Assembly: GCA_003476595.1 (NCBI GenBank)
Contig: DMTU01000277.1
Coordinates: 3,689 to 11,601 of the forward strand
Reading direction: 5' to 3'
DNA from: Acidimicrobiaceae bacterium
GTDB taxonomy: Bacteria > Actinomycetota > Acidimicrobiia > Acidimicrobiales > Salinilacustritrichaceae
Length of the DNA: 7,913 nucleotides
The notes under the pieces were generated by a model. The model ran no database searches, was not told where the DNA came from, and worked only from the letters and a program-made list of their open reading frames with translations. Below are positions 5,664 to 7,913 of this stretch, piece after piece. The position numbers and the translations under genes are program-made. Numbering within the stretch: the stretch's first letter is position 1; each line of letters starts with the position of its first letter.

Positions 5664-6296
5664 TCAGGCCGGGGGGTGCTCCTCGGGCGGCTCGCTCGCC
5701 GACGGCGGTTCCGCGACGGGAGGCGGTTCCGTCGCGGGCTGCTCCTCGGGCGGTGCCGGTGCGGCCAGGTCCAGCTCCCGGCGCAGCTGCTCCACGGCCG
5801 AGGGTGCGCCGAGCGCGTCCAGCTCGGCTCGGGCTTCGGCGACGAGGGCGAGCCGGGTCCGGACCAGCTCGATGGCGGCCTCGGTGCTGGCGCGCTCGGG
5901 CCCGCGCAGGAGGACGACCTCGGCCACGGCGGCCTCGACGGACTCGACCGCCGTGGCCACCTGGCCCAGGGGCTCGTCGCGGACCCGGGCCGGAAGAGCG
6001 GCCGCCGCGACCAGCTGGTCGTCGATGGCGAGGGCCTCGCGCTCGAGGGCCTCCCGGACCTGGATCATGGCGGGCTCGTCGAGGCTCCGGTTGGCGCGCA
6101 GCGCGGTCATCGAGTCCCGGAGGCGACGGTGCAGCCGCGCTTCCACCGAGTGGGCGCCAGCCCACTCCTTCGGGGCGTTCGTCGGTACGCCGGGGATCAC
6201 CTCGTTGGCATCGGAGAAGTCCTGCGCGTTGCGCAGCGCGAGGTAGGCCACGGTGCCGACGACGATGATGAGCAGTCCGATGATGAAGGTGGTCAC
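5664..6296 (-). CDS. Small membrane-anchored helical protein with Pro/Glu-rich tail, unknown family
   Basis: 210 aa; I do not recognise a family. Residues 3-21 (TFIIGLLIIVVGTVAYLAL) are a single membrane segment at the very N-terminus. A short polar stretch (NAQDFSDANEVIPGVPTNAPKEW) leads into about 130 residues of Ala/Glu/Arg/Leu-rich predicted helix (about 50-178) with coiled-coil character, then a tail of about 30 residues dominated by Pro and Glu (179-210). The layout recalls LemA or PspA-associated helical proteins, but no diagnostic motif is present. The start is GTG 6296, which overlaps the zinc-ribbon stop as GTGA, with GGAGG 10 nt upstream. The coupling implies it is made with the zinc-ribbon and SPFH/GYF_2 proteins, probably as a third membrane component. 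The Pro-rich tail is a plausible GYF ligand. Confidence 0.78.
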   Translation of the reverse strand: MTTFIIGLLIIVVGTVAYLALRNAQDFSDANEVIPGVPTNAPKEWAGAHSVEARLHRRLRDSMTALRANRSLDEPAMIQVREALEREALAIDDQLVAAAALPARVRDEPLGQVATAVESVEAAVAEVVLLRGPERASTEAAIELVRTRLALVAEARAELDALGAPSAVEQLRRELDLAAPAPPEEQPATEPPPVAEPPSASEPPEEHPPA

Positions 6297-7513
6297 GCTG
6301 CGGTTCCCTCCCCGCTCGAGCCGAAGAGGAACCAGGCGGCCAGGGCCAGGAGGGTGACGGCGATGACTGCGAGTGCGATCTTGACCTTGCTGTACGGGCG
6401 CTCGCCCTGCACCTCGCCGGTGACCCCGTTGATGAACACCTGGAACGGGCTGCCCCCGTAGAGGACGGTGAGCAGCCAGACCGGGAGCAGCAGGTGCTTG
6501 TAGGTCAGCCCTTCGTAGTGCACGCCCATCGAGGTGATCTGCTGGACGTCGCCGCCGATGTCGCGCCGCACCGTGTCCCGGATGACGTCCTCCATGCGGG
6601 CCTTGGCGGGGGCGAAGCACTCGACCACGTCGTGGTCGTAGGTGCGGCTCAGGTGACCGGCGAGGTACTCGGCGCTGAACGGCCGGGCGTCGCCGGTGGG
6701 CCACGGCTCGAGGGCCTGGACGTGCTTGCGGTCGAGCCCGTCGTTGGCGGGGACGGGGACGTCGTCGAAGGAGTTCTGGACCGTGCCGGCCGCGTAGCGC
6801 CAGCGCGTGCGCACCTCCGTGCGCCGGTTCTCCCCCGACCCGACCGTGACCGTGTAGTGGTCGCCGCGACGGCCGGTGTAGCGGGTGGTGGCGAACGCGT
6901 CGTAGGTGAAGTAGGCGGAGTAGACGCTGTTGAACGCGCCGGTGGTGGCGTACTTCTTGAACTCGTTCGGGGCGAACCACCGGCTGTTGATCCACTCCCC
7001 GATGGCCGACTCGGCCGTCGGACGGTCGACCTGGAACGGCAGCACGCCGTCGACGGCCAGGCGGGCCGGGGCGTCGTGGACGTCGTCGCGCTGGATCGGG
7101 GTGGCGCAGTACGGGCAGCGGGTCGTGGTGAGCGTGCCGGTGAAGGTGGTGTGGCCGCCGCAGTTCTGGCAGACGACCTCCTTCTCGTCGGCGACCTGCA
7201 ACCCGGTCTTGGTGAGCGCACCGGCGTCGAGCGCGGCCATGGCCTCGTGCAGGTCCTGTTCGACGACCTCGTCGTCCTCGCCGAGCACGACCTCCTGCTC
7301 GTTGCCGCAGAACGGGCACACCAGCAGCTGCTTGCCGATGTGCCACTCGAGCTCACCGCCGCACTGCAGGCACGGGTAGGTCCGGGTCTGCTCGGTGCGG
7401 TGCAGCAGGGCGCGCTCGCGCAGCCGCTCGGCGACCTCCTCGGCGTGCCCGACCGGCGGCGGCGGAACCACGGCCCCGGTGTCCTCGGGGAGGGGCGGCG
7501 GCTCCGGGGTCAT
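6293..7513 (-). CDS. Double zinc-ribbon membrane protein, YdjG-like
   Basis: 406 aa. After a Pro-rich N-terminus (residues 3-20) and a short helix come two zinc ribbons, CLQC/CPFC (Cys48, 51, 66, 69) and CQNC/CPYC (Cys115, 118, 133, 136). A mixed beta-rich region follows (FAPNEFKKYATTGAFNSVYS, 180-199), then the block LLLPVWLLTVLY (341-352) with FINGVTGEVQGERPYSKVK, and one membrane helix (379-397). This order matches proteins often mislabelled as PriA or replication factor Y, including Bacillus YdjG; nothing here resembles a helicase. Family knowledge: such proteins sit beside SPFH proteins of the YdjI type and, in Bacillus, PspA, and help place them at the membrane. ATG 7513 overlaps the preceding stop as ATGA, which sets the start. 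The zinc ribbons should face the cytoplasm. Confidence 0.82.
   Translation of the reverse strand: MTPEPPPLPEDTGAVVPPPPVGHAEEVAERLRERALLHRTEQTRTYPCLQCGGELEWHIGKQLLVCPFCGNEQEVVLGEDDEVVEQDLHEAMAALDAGALTKTGLQVADEKEVVCQNCGGHTTFTGTLTTTRCPYCATPIQRDDVHDAPARLAVDGVLPFQVDRPTAESAIGEWINSRWFAPNEFKKYATTGAFNSVYSAYFTYDAFATTRYTGRRGDHYTVTVGSGENRRTEVRTRWRYAAGTVQNSFDDVPVPANDGLDRKHVQALEPWPTGDARPFSAEYLAGHLSRTYDHDVVECFAPAKARMEDVIRDTVRRDIGGDVQQITSMGVHYEGLTYKHLLLPVWLLTVLYGGSPFQVFINGVTGEVQGERPYSKVKIALAVIAVTLLALAAWFLFGSSGEGTAA
6307..6311 (-). promoter_or_regulatory. Shine-Dalgarno supporting the GTG start at 6296
   Basis: On the minus strand GGAGG lies 10 nt before GTG 6296, inside the 3' end of the zinc-ribbon gene. 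With the GTGA overlap it supports this start over any internal one. Confidence 0.6.
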
Positions 7514-7913
7514 TCGCTCGAGGTCGGGGGCGGCGGGGGCGGCGGCGTGGCGAAGAGCGGGGCGAGCGCAGGCACCTGGCTGGCCTGCTTCCACTCGGCC
7601 ATGCCGGTGGACCACACGAGGGTCGCCGCGTTGACCTGACCGGCGGCGACGCCGGCCTGGAGCTGCTGGACGCTGTAGGGCCCGGTGGCCTGGCCGTCGA
7701 CCTCGACGTGGAACAGCGCCTGGCCGGGCAGCGGGGGCGGTGCTGCGGCCCCGCCCTGGCCCTGGCCCTGCGCCTGCCCGGTGGCAGCGCCGAACTGGTT
7801 CGCCATCTGGCCGGCCATGGCGATGCCCATGCCCATGCCCATGGCGTCGCCCATGACCCCGCCGCCTTCGTTCTCGGCGGCAGCGAGCATGGCATCGGCG
7901 GCCCGCACCTGCT
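7510..7913 (-). CDS. SPFH-type (YdjI-like) protein C-terminus with GYF_2 domain, 5' partial
   Basis: Only the last 134 residues or so are visible; the start lies beyond the window edge. The visible part begins with QVRAADAMLAAAENEGG, then a Met/Gly-rich stretch (GDAMGMGMGIAMAGQMANQ), a Gln/Gly linker, a GYF_2 domain (about 7552-7719) and a poly-Pro end (PPPPPPP). The GYF_2 domain is recognised from LFHVEVDGQATGPYSVQQL, TLVWSTGMAEWKQA and VPALAPLF. The NEGG plus Met/Gly-rich end is typical of 'virion core protein' SPFH proteins such as Bacillus YdjI, which assemble at the membrane; the SPFH domain itself is not in view, so that part is inferred from this tail and from the zinc-ribbon neighbour. 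The stop overlaps the next start as ATGA, showing co-expression. Confidence 0.75.
   Translation of the reverse strand, partial: QVRAADAMLAAAENEGGGVMGDAMGMGMGIAMAGQMANQFGAATGQAQGQGQGGAAAPPPLPGQALFHVEVDGQATGPYSVQQLQAGVAAGQVNAATLVWSTGMAEWKQASQVPALAPLFATPPPPPPPTSSE
7754..7771. repeat. Hexamer tandem repeat encoding Gln-Gly
   Basis: CCCTGG, CCCTGG, CCCTGC in direct tandem; on the coding (minus) strand it gives the Gln-Gly linker before the GYF_2 domain. Its unit length keeps the frame if it slips. Confidence 0.5.
7823..7840. repeat. Hexamer tandem repeat encoding Met-Gly
   Basis: ATGCCC occurs three times in a row and is followed by ATGGCG. On the coding (minus) strand this gives the Met-Gly-Met-Gly stretch typical of the end of SPFH/YdjI-like proteins. 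The 6-nt unit can change copy number without shifting frame. Confidence 0.55.

Noticed and set aside
4456..6246. Long plus-strand open frame of about 596 codons opposite the CapA-like and helical-protein genes
   Set aside because: Low-complexity, Gly/Ala/Arg/Ser-rich translation with no motif; a GC-rich antisense shadow of well-supported minus-strand genes.
6293..7513. Annotation as primosomal protein N' (PriA) or replication factor Y
   Set aside because: Only the zinc-ribbon spacing is similar; there are no helicase motifs and a C-terminal membrane helix is present.
6494..7639. Plus-strand open frame of about 381 codons opposite the zinc-ribbon gene
   Set aside because: Val/Gly-rich translation without domain signatures, while the minus strand has two complete zinc ribbons and start-stop overlaps.
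7510..7913. Phage or virus origin suggested by the 'virion core protein' label of this family
   Set aside because: The label is historical; no phage gene, attachment site or shift in base composition is visible.
1..7913. tRNA, rRNA, CRISPR, insertion sequence or riboswitch
   Set aside because: No supporting repeat array, terminal inverted repeats, conserved RNA core or long noncoding stretch was seen; the longest gene-free gap is 140 bp.

Overview
The window is very GC-rich, densely packed DNA with strong G/C bias at third codon positions. No mobile element, phage gene, tRNA, rRNA or CRISPR array is visible. Codon use, the mix of fatty-acyl enzymes and what look like leaderless starts (a TANNNT-like box 7 nt before ATG with no Shine-Dalgarno) suggest a chromosomal segment of a high-GC actinobacterium, possibly of the Acidimicrobiia type. 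That placement is inference.

Layout. 1-999 (+): 3' two thirds of a MatB-like malonyl-CoA synthetase, cut by the window edge. 1042-1461 (-): small membrane-anchored monohaem cytochrome c. 1564-1953 (+): stand-alone CheY-like receiver protein, divergent from the cytochrome. 1943-2308 (-): DUF952 protein, translationally coupled to the upstream ACAD10/11-like acyl-CoA dehydrogenase (2305-3606, -). 3747-4517 (+): classical short-chain dehydrogenase, divergent from the dehydrogenase. 4525-5619 (-): membrane-anchored CapA-fold protein that has lost most of its metal-site residues. 5664-6296, 6293-7513 and 7510-7913 (all -): a tightly coupled three-gene unit, in transcription order an SPFH-type protein tail with a GYF_2 domain (partial), a double zinc-ribbon membrane protein, and a small membrane-anchored helical protein of unknown family.

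How the genes may work together. The left and middle parts hold acyl-CoA enzymes (malonyl-CoA synthetase, acyl-CoA dehydrogenase, SDR) that could serve lipid breakdown or synthesis but do not form one operon. The right part is the most interesting. The SPFH/GYF_2 and zinc-ribbon pair resembles the YdjI and YdjG proteins that accompany PspA in Bacillus subtilis membrane-stress operons. Here a third, unrecognised membrane protein is added, start and stop codons overlap by 4 bp at both junctions, and all three proteins carry proline-rich segments that the GYF_2 domain might bind. A degenerate CapA-like envelope protein lies 44 bp downstream on the same strand, behind its own probable leaderless promoter.
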